Assembly: GCA_023374025.1 (NCBI GenBank)
Contig: SIJG01000018.1
Location: 1,147,947 to 1,211,946 of the forward strand
Direction: 5' to 3'
DNA: 64,000 bases
Source: Heterodera schachtii
Taxonomy: Eukaryota; Nematoda; Chromadorea; Rhabditida; Heteroderidae
In this document: piece by piece, positions 12,189-25,300 of the stretch
Position numbering within the stretch: position 1 is the first letter of the stretch
How the letters are laid out: each line of letters begins with the position of its first letter
Made by a program: the position numbers and the translations under genes
The notes under the pieces: generated by a model
The model's input: the letters and a program-made list of their open reading frames with translations, nothing else
The model's database searches: none
Told to the model about the DNA's origin: nothing

Positions 12189-14827
12189 ATGTCGCTGTCT
12201 GTGCCGTCCACTCCCCAAAAGTACCAAGAGCCGATAATTGGTGAGGAACACTGCGGCGTGAAGCTGAGGGACTCGGCCGAAGAAGAGCGAAGACGGCGAG
12301 AACAGTTCCCACTGCCAATGCTAATCCGCGCATCGGGCAAGACTCTCGGCATTTGCCATCATTTTCCATCCGATCGAATTCCCTTCAGCTAACCCTCCCT
12401 TCGTTCGCCTCGTTTTGCCAAGCTGCTGCTCCATCAACGATCACTGCTCATATTTATTAATTACTCAAAAGCGGCTTATTATTTACAATGGGAACGAAGC
12501 AGCGATTATTTGCCGTTCAAAGGTTTTGCCAATTTCGAAGTTGGGTTAATTGTGAATGCGTGAAACAGATCGCTCAAATGGCGTACGAAATTGTTGCGAG
12601 TAAAGAATTGCCTACGAGTGCCATTCGGGTGGAAATTGCCAATGATGATCAGAAGACGGAGTGCCATTTTTGGAGGCTTTTGAAAAGGGATGAAGCGGAT
12701 ACAAAAATAGAAAAGGAAAATCTGCTAAGCGAATGCTGCGGAGGACTGGAAACTTCTGAGGAGGACAAAATATTGGAAGTGATGGCGAATGGCACAACAA
12801 AAATTCTGTCGGAAGGAAAAGCGCCCGAAATCGCAATGTTCGACCGGGCAAAGGTTTAAGAGTTGTTCGACTGTTCGTTCTTTCATTCCGAATTTGACAA
12901 GGTGTTGGTCTTCTATTTTATCTCTGAAATTTACGTTTGGGTTGGTTCCGAGGCGAATAAATCGCTTATTGAAAATGCCATGAATTTTGCTCGGTCATTG
13001 GTTCGTTTTTCCTTCCAATTATTTATGCCATTCAATCCCAAAATTCGCAATTAATAAATTAATTAATTTTAAAAGGGTCTGCCAAATGTCAGAGCCAAAC
13101 GAATCGTTTGTCAAAATGACCATTCTTCAACCATGGAATGGACCATTTTGAGAAGAATTTCCGAAGGCATTGTTGATACACTTTTCAAGTACAAATTCAG
13201 TAATTGGCCAAACAATTCGAGGAGAAAGAAAAGCCTTTCGTAATTTGAGAGAATTGAAACAAAATTAAATTTGAATTTTGAAGACAAAGGCCAAAGAGTG
13301 TTTCGTCCGTTCCGTGTGAGGCCAAAAGCATAGCAAAAATTAGCAGTGAAAAATCGCTGATCAGAGAAACGGCAGCGAAAATGAGCGAAAAAAGTCCGAA
13401 TGGAAGCGGAGAATTGCGATTAGAGGACAACATTTTGAGACCGGATGAAAAGAATGTGTTCACTGAAGCATTGCGAATTTACGAAAGTGTGGGAGAACAA
13501 TTGAAAGAGAAAGGGCAGCGGAGGAAGGGATTGGTCGAATTCGAAGCGGACAAATGTTATGTGATCGAATGGGAATACCGAATTGAGAGGACAGGTCTTA
13601 CAAATTGGAGGGGGTAAAAGACGGCCAATAGTTTAGGCATCCGCAAATTGGACGGGAGTGCCGCGGCACAGAGAGAGTGCGGCCGGCGAAGGAAATGCTT
13701 TTTCTATTGGCTGGGCCCGCGTTCGACCCCCGCGGAGCAAAGCCGTTGCGCGTTGGCACTGCGCGAGAAGGACACAGAACTGTGCGAGCATATTCGAGTG
13801 GAAGCGGGCAAAGAAGCGCCGATGCTTTTGCACATTTTGGACGGATTGATCGTTTGGGGTTAGCCATCGCTCGGCCAAAGACTGTCCAATCACGCGGACA
13901 ATCGGCACAATTTGTTTAGGCACCGGCTCAAACGTCCTTTGCGTGATCGGAAGCTCCGGCAACTGCTATGTGGCACAGGAAATGCGCTTCCCTGTCAAAT
14001 TCCGTTCTCAGGGAATTTACCTGCGAATTTGCGATGGGTCCATTGAATGTTTGAGGGGCGAACAATGCCCCGACGCACTTTTGGAAAGTTCGAAAGCATT
14101 GGCCAAGAAAATAGCCGAGGCGGAGGGACTGAAATGGACCGGAGAAGTGGCACATTTGGGGGAAGACATTGCGAAGCCGAGGGAATGGACAAAGGCACCG
14201 AAAATGTTTCGTTTCCGGGACAATGAATTTTGGGAGATGAACACTGCTCATCCGCAGGCCAATTTCACCTTCACCCAAAAGGAGTTGAGGTACAGTTTGC
14301 CAATTCACCATCAAAATCAAAAGAAATGCAAATAAATGCCAAGGGATTGCGTTGTGGTGGACCAGGGAAAGCACCTTTGGCTATGGGCCGACAACGAACA
14401 GCCAATTGCCACTTTTGTGCTCAAAGTGGCCTTTCTCTATTGGTACGGGGAGGAATTTGCATTCGAAAAGTCAGTGGGAAAAGCATCGGACGCAACGGCA
14501 CATTTAATTAATGGGGGGACGGAACCGGACGAATTCAAAGCACTTTTTGCGGAATGGGAAGAGGAGGGAAACGAAGTGAGAGAGGGGGAGCAGAAGAAGC
14601 ATTCGGCAGAAGAGAAGCTGACTGAAGTGATCGCCGAACGGACGAAACACCGATCGGCGGACGAACTCCGCCGGAGGGAATTGCCCTCGGGCTTCGACAC
14701 CACAAATTTGGAGCAGTACCTAAGCGAAGCCGAGTTCGTAAGGGTGTTCGGCATCAGTCGGGAACAGTTCGACACATTGCCGCGATGGCGACAGCTGAGC
14801 ATGAAAAAGGAAGCGGGGCTATTCTGA
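12189..14827 (+). CDS. Supervillin/villin-like protein with gelsolin-like domains and C-terminal headpiece
   Basis: Actin-binding protein of the villin/gelsolin superfamily. Exons read with consistent phase: 12569-12853, 12902-13000, from 13076, to 13594, 13637-13858, 13920-14289, 14344-14827. The 12902 exon gives FYFISEIYVWVGS, and the next has EWTILRRISEGI, both typical of supervillin-type gelsolin repeats. Exon 13637 has RRRKCFFYWLG, and 14344 has QGKHLWLWAD. The last 36 residues are a villin headpiece (YLSEAEFVRVFGI, LPRWRQLSMKKEAGLF) ending exactly at the stop, as in the family. The N-terminal part (12135-12500) is uncertain: the chosen ATG at 12189 is in frame with a charged segment, but its join to 12569 was not resolved. 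The long disordered N-terminus of vertebrate supervillin is not seen. The nearest C. elegans relative is probably viln-1. Confidence 0.82.
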
Positions 14828-16344
14828 GGGGAGAAAGCGATAGAACGGAGTGCCAAAATTGATCAGAGGAAAATGCCAAAGCAGTCGCGAGTGAATTAAT
14901 GAATGATCCTCATCATTTGATCGAAATTTCAATCGCTGGGATTAATATAATAAATAGTAATTATATTTTTATTATTAGATATTAACCATTTTATGTAAAA
15001 AATATTTTATTGGCAAAAATGAATAAAAATTAAACAGAATAGAAAAAATGTTAATGGTGCAAAATGTGCGAAGGAATGAGTGAGTGAATGATTGAACATT
15101 TTTGGGTTATTGGGCGAAGGGAGGGAATGGTCGGCCGATGCCCCCCCCCCCATTTACGCCATTTACGCCGTTCATCCCCCCCCCCCTCCCCCCCCCCCCC
15201 CATCAATCCGTCCGCCCCTCCGTCGTCCCCACCCATTGATCCGCCATTACATCCTTTTTTTTTCTTAAATTTATTTCATTCCTTCCCAATTATTCCCCGT
15301 CCACCGCTATTCCTGCTCTTCTTTTTATAATGGTCATTAATTCACTCATTAAGCACAGAATGACTCACCCCAAATGCTTTTCCCCCCGCTCTCATCCTTT
15401 GCGTCATCCAAAATCCCTCCCCCCCCCTTTTTTTCTCATCCCTTCCCAATTCATTGTGAAGGCTAATTCCTTAAATGTCCCCACAATCAAAAATTGGGCG
15501 AAAGTAAACAAAAAGTGAAAATGGTTGATTTATTTGTGAAAATGGAATTGGGCGAACAAAACGTAACTCAATTCAACAAAAGGTGAATTTCTTCCCATAA
15601 ATTGTCTTCTGCTGCTGTTGCATTTTCCTAATCAATGGTCGACAGCGAACAAACATTTACATTTTTCATTTTAATTTTTTAATTTTAATTTTTATTTCCA
15701 TTTTTCAATTCAATTTTCATTTCAATTTTAATTTTTCTATTTTAATTTTTAATTTCCATTTTTTAATTTTCCAATTGCAATTTCACTTTGTTTATAATCC
15801 CCGCCCATTCATTCATTGGCTAATTAATTAATTGGTCATCTGTCAAGAAACTTAATCCCCCCCCCCACTAATTGTTCTCCTTCCTTCCGCCTTCGATTTG
15901 TTTATTTTCTTCCATTTGTAATTCCTTCGTCAGCTGATATTTTTTACATTTTTTTATTGACTGATCCGATGAAAGTAAATTGGATAAATGCATTGACAAA
16001 GAATGGTTGGTCCCCAGCAGATGTCCGTAGGATTTCTGAATGAAATTTTGTGGACGGATAAACCACCCCTCGATTCATTAAAAAAAATAATATTTCTAAT
16101 TTTTGCCAAATGAACACGAGTGCCGGGTTAAAAAATGCCAAAGTTTTTACATGCTCAGAGAATCAGCGGAATGTGATGTTCTCCTCGGGGGGAAACCAAA
16201 AGGAACGATTAGCAAAGCGAAATTCTAATAAAGCCCTGCAACTTCATCAAATCAAATAATTACCACTCATTTACTGTCCATTAGTTTTTGCCCTTCCATT
16301 GGATTTTGTTTCCTTTTTCCCATTTTTCTTTTCCCAATTTGCCA
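14828..16344. other. AT-rich intergenic region
   Basis: Between the headpiece stop and the signal-peptide exon of the macroglobulin gene. It contains C runs near 15140, 15178-15200 and 15855 and a tract at 15660-15780 of repeated ATTTTAATTTTT. No coding exon is visible. Confidence 0.7.
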
Positions 16345-19300
16345 ATGCGTCGGTTTTTGCCGTGTCTCTTCACAATTTTCATCCAAAATTTGTTCGTTAT
16401 ATTTGGCAATTGGTGCGTTTTTCTTTCTTTCCCGAATGCTTTTTCTCATTTTAATTTAGCTCTGATCAAAAGCGTCCCCTCCCCGCCGTAATTTTGCCCT
16501 CCGTTTTCCATTGGGAAGCGACAAACCGAATTTTTGTCACGCCAAATTTGAAAGGAGTGGAGGTAATTTAGGCGGATGGGAAAGACAAAGTGATGGGAAA
16601 GAATGGCAAATCTTATGTTTTTTCAGTCCGTCGATGTGTCGGTGAAAATTCAGAGTGAAAATGAAAAGGGACAAAAGAACGAATTTTTCAATGAGCGGCA
16701 AAAAGGCACAAGTAAACAAAGAGGGACGAAAAGATCAATTAATTATTAATTGGCTAATTAATGAATCAATTAATTAAAAATTAACAAAAGCGAAAAGACA
16801 AGTAAATAGGAAATGAATGGACGAAAATAATCAATTAGTTAATTGGTTAAATCAATTAATTTAAAATTAATATAAGCGAAAAGGCACAATGCCAAAAATG
16901 AGAGAGAACAAATAGGGTTACGAATGGACGAAAATAATCAATTAATTAATAATTGATTATATTATTAATTAATTAACAATTAATTAAACATTAACAAAAG
17001 CGGAAAGGCACAAATGCCAAAAAGAGAGAAAAGAGAAATTATTCATTTAAATGAATGAACATTAATTTACTCAGGAAGTGCAAGTGCCTTCAAAGTGTTC
17101 GTCCCAAAAAGAGATCCCTCCGGGGCTTTGCTGAGAAATTTTTATGTCAAAATCGACGTGAGTGGGCACCAGCAATTTGCTTCAGTTTTGTCCAGCACTT
17201 CTGACCTTCGCCAAATGTTCATCCAAACGGACAAAGTGTTTTACAGACCCGGCGAAAGGGGTCAGTCTTTTTCAGTTTATCAATTTAAAAATGACACATT
17301 TCGCCACTTTGGCAGTGAATGTCCGCGCATTGCCTTTGACGAGCGGTGGCACGCCGTACAAAGGGAATGTCCAATTCAATTTGCTGGTAATTAACCCATT
17401 GGCAATTAGCAGTGGAAAGAAAGACTTTCCCATTAAAGGACCCAAACGGATTTCGCATTTTTAACAAAGTAATCAAAGCGGAAACAAAGGGAACTGTTGA
17501 AAGAGAAGCAAATGCCGAAACGGAGAAAGCAAAGCGAGGGAAAGGCTTTTTGGCAGAACACTTCGATTTGCCAAAAGTATTTGAACATTCAAAATGCCAA
17601 TTTGAATGCCAACATTAAAAGTTTCTGCGATTTGGCGAATGGAAAATCACCGCTTTTGCGATTGAAAACAACGGACAAAAGGAATTGGTCATCTCCAATC
17701 ACTTTCAGAGGTCCATCCGTGTCAGAGAGTACGGTATGTCGTGACTGATTTGAGTGATACTGTAGTGTAATTACGATAAAAGGGCACTAATTAATACTAT
17801 CTTTAAACATTTGTTCAGTTGTGCCCAAATTTCACGTGTTTCTGAGCATTGAAGAGACCCTCACTGCGATGTCCGTTAAGAGTGTCGTTTCCGCCCGGTT
17901 TCCCCATTTTGGCATTTTTTAATGCCATTCAACATTTTCCGATAGTTTTGCGCATGGATTGCCCGTCACCGGTGAATTGACCCTTCGCTGTTCGTCTGCC
18001 AATTCCCTTAACATTTCTTCGGATTCTTTCGGCAGCGACCAATCGCCCACATTTTCAGGCTTCTTCTTTTAAAAAGCTTCTCTCTACCGAAGTGAATAAA
18101 TTATCATGTGCCAATGCCATCATTTGCCTTTCTTTTTCGACAGATTGTCTCCGGCCTTTGGAGTGGCAAATTGGACCTGTCAAATTGCCTCGGCACGCTC
18201 AAAAGTTCCACACGAATTCGAATTGTTGCCGAAGTGTTTGAGCGCGGCACGCTCCAATCGGCAACGGCACAAAGGGACTTCGACCCTTTTTGGTCGGCGT
18301 TCGAATTGGTCAGAGAACGGCACTTAATTTTATTATTCTTATAATTGTTCAGCTTCCAATGCGTCCTGCGTTCACTGAAAATACCAGCAAACTTCTGTTT
18401 TATGTGCTCATTTTCGTTTGCCCTGTGCTTTTCCTTTGTCAATTTGTCCCCTTTTCAGCTTCGGCCCCTTTCTTCGCTTCCTTTTGTGCTCAATGGACGT
18501 GCCGAAATTGTGGCCCAATGCATTTCTGAAGACAAAGCGCTGAACGGACTCAACCATTCGTCCTTCCATAAATTGGGAACGCTGGCCGAGTTGGAGACGA
18601 ACCGCGGCTGCATTGTTTACATCATCCGAGTGCTGCTCCCTCCCGCCTCCCCTCGCTTTACCCCCCCCCCAACCAAAAGGCGCGTCGCCAACTTCCAAAT
18701 GGCAACTTCAGTACCGCCGAATCGGTGCTCATCCCGGCATTGACTGGTGGCGACGTTAAAGCATTGGACTTCTCGTTGATCGCCGATCAAAGCCCACAAA
18801 ACCGCGTGGATTACTTTGAGGGTGAAGTGATGGAAGTGCGCGTCAACTCGGCCAATGGGCTAAACTACGCGGTCGAAATTGGCAACCAATCCAAATAAAC
18901 GGCGCTTTTGCAGATGATTTGTGACGGGGGACGTGACCTTGTTGCGATGGAGCCGATCGGAGAGGATAAACGCATTTTGGTGCCGATCAGTGCCCGGATG
19001 CGTTCCGGCCCATGCATTCTCTACGTTTTTGGGAGAAGTGCGGCGACTGACGCCGCCCAGGGATTTGTTGTGGATATGCGACTCTTTCTCATCCGAACTG
19101 ATAAATGCCCGGACGAGGTGAATTATCTCTTTTATTTAAAATGGCAGTGCCATTTCACAAAATTAACTCTCCGATCATTCGTTTCTCTGCCCTTTCGCCT
19201 TTTCTCCGTCGCCGATGCCTTCCATTTCGATTTGTGCAAAAAATGGCGATGTCTTGTCACATTTTGTCCAATTGGCACTTTTCAATTCGCTGCCCATTAG

Positions 19301-22300
19301 CGCATTTTGCCAATAGCCAAAACGGCGCAGATAATCGGCCACTTCCTCCCGGAACAGTTCGTCGAATCTGCAAGTGCAGAAGCCACCTTTGCTGGGGTCG
19401 GGCCCACTTTGACTTACTCTTTTGGGTCCCTGGCCAACACCGTCGTCGGCTGTTTCAGTGCCTGGGTGAGCACCAAATAAGCGTATTGTCCGTTGCGCTT
19501 GTCAATTGGGCCGACCTTTACCGGAAAGTCTAAAGGCATCGATTAGTGCTAATTGCTGTCCCTCATTCTCACATGGACACGGTTCATTCGGTTGGCCCGT
19601 CACAATGAGCAGACTCCCCGGCTCGGGCCCGTATTTTTGGCCTGTTCCATGGGCCAAATTTGTGGTTGAATCGCTTGCCTTGAGCGAGTATTGCACTGTT
19701 GTGAAGATTGACGAATAGATGCTTTGGTCGAGCAATTCGTCTGGTCAATTTGGGACTGAAAATTGAATGGCCTCTGATTGACTTACAGTAACTTATCGCA
19801 CAGTAATCGGACTGAACAAGCGGCGAATAAATCACCTGTAAATTGCTACAGTTTTGACTGTTTACTGTAATCATATTACCGTATGCCATTTGCCCATTAA
19901 AGCGTTAACATTCACATCGTCCACAGCAAAGTATAAATTCCGTTGCAACTTTTCGGCAATTTGGTCCGCATTGACATTTTGAATTAGCTAATTACGATAT
20001 TTAGGAATGAAAATTTCTTGGGGTTCAAATGCCTTGGAAAGTTTCTCAAGAGTGGGCGATGACCGACACGTGTTGAGGAAAAGTTGGAACATTCGAATGG
20101 CCGGCACACGCCGACCCGGCACGGGGATGCCACCGTAAATGGAAGAGGCGGAGTCTGCTGGAAAATTAATGAGTCCAACGGCCGATTGATTACTTACTCA
20201 TTTAGCCATAATTACCAATGATGCCTTTGTAATGGTCAAGCAGAAAGAAACAAAAAAAAATCAATGGGGATATTTGGGTCATTTTGTGTCTCTTAAATGA
20301 GATCTCGGGGGTTTTTGACTGAAAGTTTTGTACGGATGGATCAATCGATCGGTGCTATCGTTCCGCCGTCCGTCATCCCTTTGCGGGAGGGGGGGGGGGG
20401 GGGGGGGATTTTGATGGATTTTGGATTTTCGATTGGTGCGGACCGATTGATCAGAAACATATTCAATTGGGATTTTATTATGAAATCCTCCAGCAACACA
20501 TTTCCATTATTAATTTCTGCTAATTACCCCTCCCCTCCAGCAATATTCCCTTACGCTTTCTTCTCACAATGTCTCCGTCGGTGCGCCTTTGTCTGTCCTT
20601 TTGCGGGCTCGTCCCAACTCCTTGGCTCTTCTCCACGCTTACGGTTCACCATTTTACCAAATTTGGAATTCATAATTTTTAAGACAGCCGTTTGGACGGT
20701 CTTTTGTCGGACAATGGCGACTCTTCTCGGACCGACCAACTTTGGAGTTTCGCCGAGTTTTTGAGTCCCGAGCCGGACGAACAAAACGCCGAAAGTGTTT
20801 CACTGTTTTCCAATTTGGTCGATGTTCCGGGAATATTAGCAAGGCGAAGTCTGTTAAGAAATCAGTCACTTTAAACTTGAAAAAATTCAATTGGCAGGAG
20901 AAATCTGTCGGATGGCGGGGAAATTGAACCCGCAGTGCCCTCAAACGGCGAACGGCCGAATGGGGCGAATGTCATCCCGAATATCGGAGGATTGTTACAG
21001 GGAAATGAAAGTGAATTTGGAGGAGGGCAAAACAAAAAGCAAAGTGAACGATATTTAGGAACAATGCGAACGCCAACAAAACGCAAAGGGAACGGCGGAG
21101 ACTCTGACGGAAAAGCCCCTGGGGGGAAACGCACCGGCGGAGGCGCCGATCAAAATGGGTCGGCACTTTCTAATGAATTTGAAGTGCTGTCTTCCCCACT
21201 TTTGCAGCAGGGAATGTCCAATGGCTTATCCGACGTCCGCCTTTGAAAACGACGCCCAGCGGAATGGAAGGCATTTAAGCGGAAGTTTAACTTTGTTAAT
21301 TGACCATTTAAAAGATGTGAAAGCACTTCGATCGAAGGGGGGAAAAGACGACGAGCAACCGAAAAATGGGGAGGAGGGCACCGAAATTGGCGTCAGAGAT
21401 TTTTTCCCGGAAGTTTGGCTGTTTAACGACTTCAACATTGGGTTGATCCTCTGCTGGCATTTCCTCCCATTTGTTAATTGATAGATTGAATGTTAAGCAT
21501 GGACGGGTCAAAGGAATTGCGTTTGAATTCGACGCCCCATTCGGTCACTGAATGGCATTTCCTCGCCACTTTTTGGTCTGCGGGTCGCTCCGGCGTTTGT
21601 CATTCGCCGAGCCAATCGTTAATTACCCAAAAGAATGGTAAAATGCCCCGCGATCATTTTAAGCTTGCTTTTTGATCGCAGTGTTCATGGATGTGGAGGT
21701 GCCTCTACACGTTTATGTAAACGAAAGTGTGAATGTTCACATTGCCGTCTCTGCTGCCAATTTGACCCAAAATCGCCCCGTACGATGCCAAATTCATTTA
21801 CCCTCCACAAATCCCCCTCCCCCTTTTGAAGTTATCCGTTTGTTTTCACGGCCTTTCTCCAAAAGTTTGTGGCGATGTTGGCCGCGAGGGTAATTAATGA
21901 ATTAATTACTGGCGATTGACCCTTATATTGTTACCTTTTTGTATCTTTAAGGCACTTTTGGCGAAACTGACTTCACTCGCGTGGTTTTGACCCCCGAGAA
22001 CCCAGTCCAACTGAAAAATTTGTAATTCATAACAAATTTCTGTGTTTTCCGATCATCCACTCAAATCTTTTTCTGCTCAGTTTTGTCCGTTTTCTGCGTC
22101 ACGGAATGCACAATTTGTCATTTGAATTGCGCTCGGAAGACGTGCTTAAGGGGCACGATTGGCACTGCAGAGACAGCGAGACGGAAGTGTTCGACCGAAT
22201 TGTGAAGCAAATCCAAGTCAAAGTAAGCAGAGGCAAAACATTTACAAATAATTATGATTTGGAATGGAATTAAGAGAAGGGTCGACGTGGAGGAACACTT

Positions 22301-25300
22301 CCGGCAAATTGTCGTGTACAAAAGGAAAAGGGCGGAGGAAGAAGAGACGGACGAAGCGGAAGAAGGGGAGGAAGGGCAACGCCACGGGGAGGGCGCCCGG
22401 GGGGAGGAGCTGACTCTTGAGCAAATTCTCGACCCATTGGACCAGTTAAGCATTCGGCTTAAGCTGTTCATTTTCTGTCCATTCTCAGACCAACCACAAC
22501 CACTGCTGCCCCCTCGCCTCGTCCTTCTCTGCTCACTTCTTCTCCCGACGTTATCAGTTACAGTATGCTGCAGCCATTTTTGCCTGACCGTACTGATCAA
22601 CAGCGGGATACTGTGGCAGCGGAACCGGTGCAGACGAAAGTGTTGATAAATGCGGGGGGACGGAAGGTGTACAATTTGGGAGTGGAGTTTTCAAGTGAGT
22701 TTGTTGCTGGGTAATTAATATTAGCGCAATTTTGCAGAATTTGTGCCAAGTTTTCCGCCCGCTCTCAGCACCGAACTTTTGAGCGTCGCTTCTCCGCTCG
22801 ACCCGCGGGGAAGCGCCCCCCTCCAAAGAGTGCGCAACCGATCCCCTCTAAACACATTTAATGGGGAGGAGAGAAGCGAGAGGGCAGTGCGAAGTTCGGG
22901 AACAGTGGAAAAAGGTAGAAGCTGATCCACCCCGCCCTCCCCTCCCCCCCTAAAAATTCTTTCTCAGAAAACCGACAAAAGCGTCACGGACAAATTCCCG
23001 ACCCATCAGAACGACCCCTTCAGGGGTACAGTCTGCCCAACCTGCTCAAGGAGCTCGCGTTGCTCACTTACGAACTGAAATCGTTGAGGACGATGATGAC
23101 GGTGGGGGTGGGCGACGGAGAGAGAGGGGAGGGGGAGGAAAAGCCAACGACGGAAAGCATTGAATGGACGGAACGGAGGGAGCAGCTTCTGGGCAATTGT
23201 AAGCAAAACAAAGCGTCGAAAAAACAATTGGAAATATTGAACAGTGCTCGCCGAATTGTTGACCTTTTCTGACTGCGAATTTCGGCTCAGAGAATGCGCA
23301 TTTGGCGAATTTGGAAGGCCAAAAGAAAAATCGGAACGCAATTTAATGTGAGCACTAATTGAGGGAAAGAAATGGCAATTAGCAAATGAATTGGCTCATT
23401 TGGCTTCAGTTTGACCACTTTGGCCACTTCGCTGCTTTGTGAGCAAAGAGCGTCTGAGGAATTTGTTCGTTTTACGCTTTTCCTTTCAAACTGTGCTTTT
23501 CTTTTCTCCCTTTTTCGGTTTGTGGGCCCATCGCTTTTTTGGCTCGCGAAGTTCATTCTGTGCTGAATGGGACGGACGGTGGCAAAAGGACGGAGACGCA
23601 ATTCGGCGCCATGGGCGGCGGAATGCACGCCCAATTTGTTGGTTGCACCCGTCCCATGCCCTAATGACGGATTTTGCTCAGAATGATCCCTCCGAACAAA
23701 GGCTTTTCCTCGAGACTCTCTTTGTCCAAACGGTCATGGACTGTTCTGCTTATGCCTGTGCAGCAGTAAGCCTTTTCAGCCAATTAGGCCAATCAGCGAA
23801 ATGCAATTGAGCGGTAGTCCCCGTTTGCGAAGGAGTCGTGGAAGCATCTCCACTCCTCCTTCTACCGGTCGGTGGACCTCGACAAGCGATACGACGTCCG
23901 TCTGATCGCCGCCTTGGCTTATATGTCCACCGCCGCCACTCGGTTTGCCCTCGCCCTTTATTTTTCGTTGTGATCCTCCGTCCTTCCTCAGTTCCATCAT
24001 GCGCTCTCGGCTTGCCACTTCGACTTTGCGAGACGACAAAGCGCCCTTTTGGGGATTTGTTGAGGGATTTGCAAAGAAAGGGCCGACTGATGGCCTTTTG
24101 GAGCAAAGTCTTCAAAAAGTACGTTTTGGTCAGCAAATGGTCAATTAATTGTCCATTAACTAATTGGAAGAGTTCGAATGTGTTGGCCAATGCTTTGGCT
24201 CTGCTCGCTTACACTCGCGAGCATTCAGTGTACCGTTATTGGAAGAACGAATTCGACTTCGAAGCGTTGAGCAATTGGTTGGTCGAACAGCAGGACAGCC
24301 GAAGGCAATACGAAAACGCATTGGTCGGCCCATTAGGACAAATGGTCAAATTTGTAACCCATTCATTTGTTAAAGGACACTTTCTTCGCCTCCCGCGCCC
24401 TTTTCCAATTCGCTTCAGTGAACGCCGCTCGCCACGTTCGGTTGGCACTTCTCGGCTCTGTCCAAGTGAGTGCCAATAATAATAAAGTCCCGGGCATTGA
24501 TTGCTTCAGGGCAATTTTTCGATTCCATCCGCGCCTTCGTTGTCACGGCAATTCAATGAGAACGAATTGCCCTTTTCACTGAGTGTCACTCCGTCGGCGA
24601 GCCGAATGCAAATTGAGACGAAAGGCGACGCAAGGTGAGCTGATTGATGGGTGGACGAAGCTCAAGCAAAACGTTTCCTCCTTTTAAGGCTTCTTCTCGG
24701 AGTGCGTGTCCTCGTGGAAAAAAGGCGCAGGTCGAGAAGAGAGCCAAGCGACGCTGAGCCCGTCACTCTTGACCTTGTGCAGTCGAGAACGCAGACCAAT
24801 TTCATTCAGCAGACGGTCACAATCAAGTAAGTACAGTAACTCATTGAATTCTGTTATGGTGGATCATTGCGGGATACTGTAACTCATTGAGTGTTACAAT
24901 TAATACCATTTCATAACAAGCCAATTAAGAACTCATTCTCAACTGATCCGCTCGCTCCAAATTGAGCACGGACTCTTCACGGGGTTCACCTCCCATCCGC
25001 ACCTCGTCCAAATTTTGGTTCTTCCATTCCCATGCCAATGCCAATGATTGATTTGCCATGCCCTTTCAGAATTCGTCCGTCCATTTCCAAGCCGGGCCCC
25101 GCGTCAGTTTCTCCGCCGTTCATTTTGTGCTTTCCAATCTGACGAAGGAAGAAGCAATCGTTTACACTGGTGATCGGTCCTTCCTTCCTTCTGCACTTTC
25201 TCAATCTCTTCTCTCTTTTCTCAGTCGCTTTGATCGAACCCGACAATCCGTACTCCCCCACCGATTTGGCTCCAATTGCAATCACTGCCAATTATCATCG

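Noticed and set aside
12851..12905. In-frame TAA in the supervillin-like gene, at first read as a nonsense mutation
   Set aside because: A 48-nt GT-AG intron (12854-12901) removes it and keeps phase, joining DRAK to VLVFYFISEIYVW.
19985..20033. In-frame TAG in the lipocalin gene suggesting a pseudogene
   Set aside because: A GC-AG intron (20032-19988) of 45 nt removes it in phase, joining LEKLSK to LIQNVNADQ.
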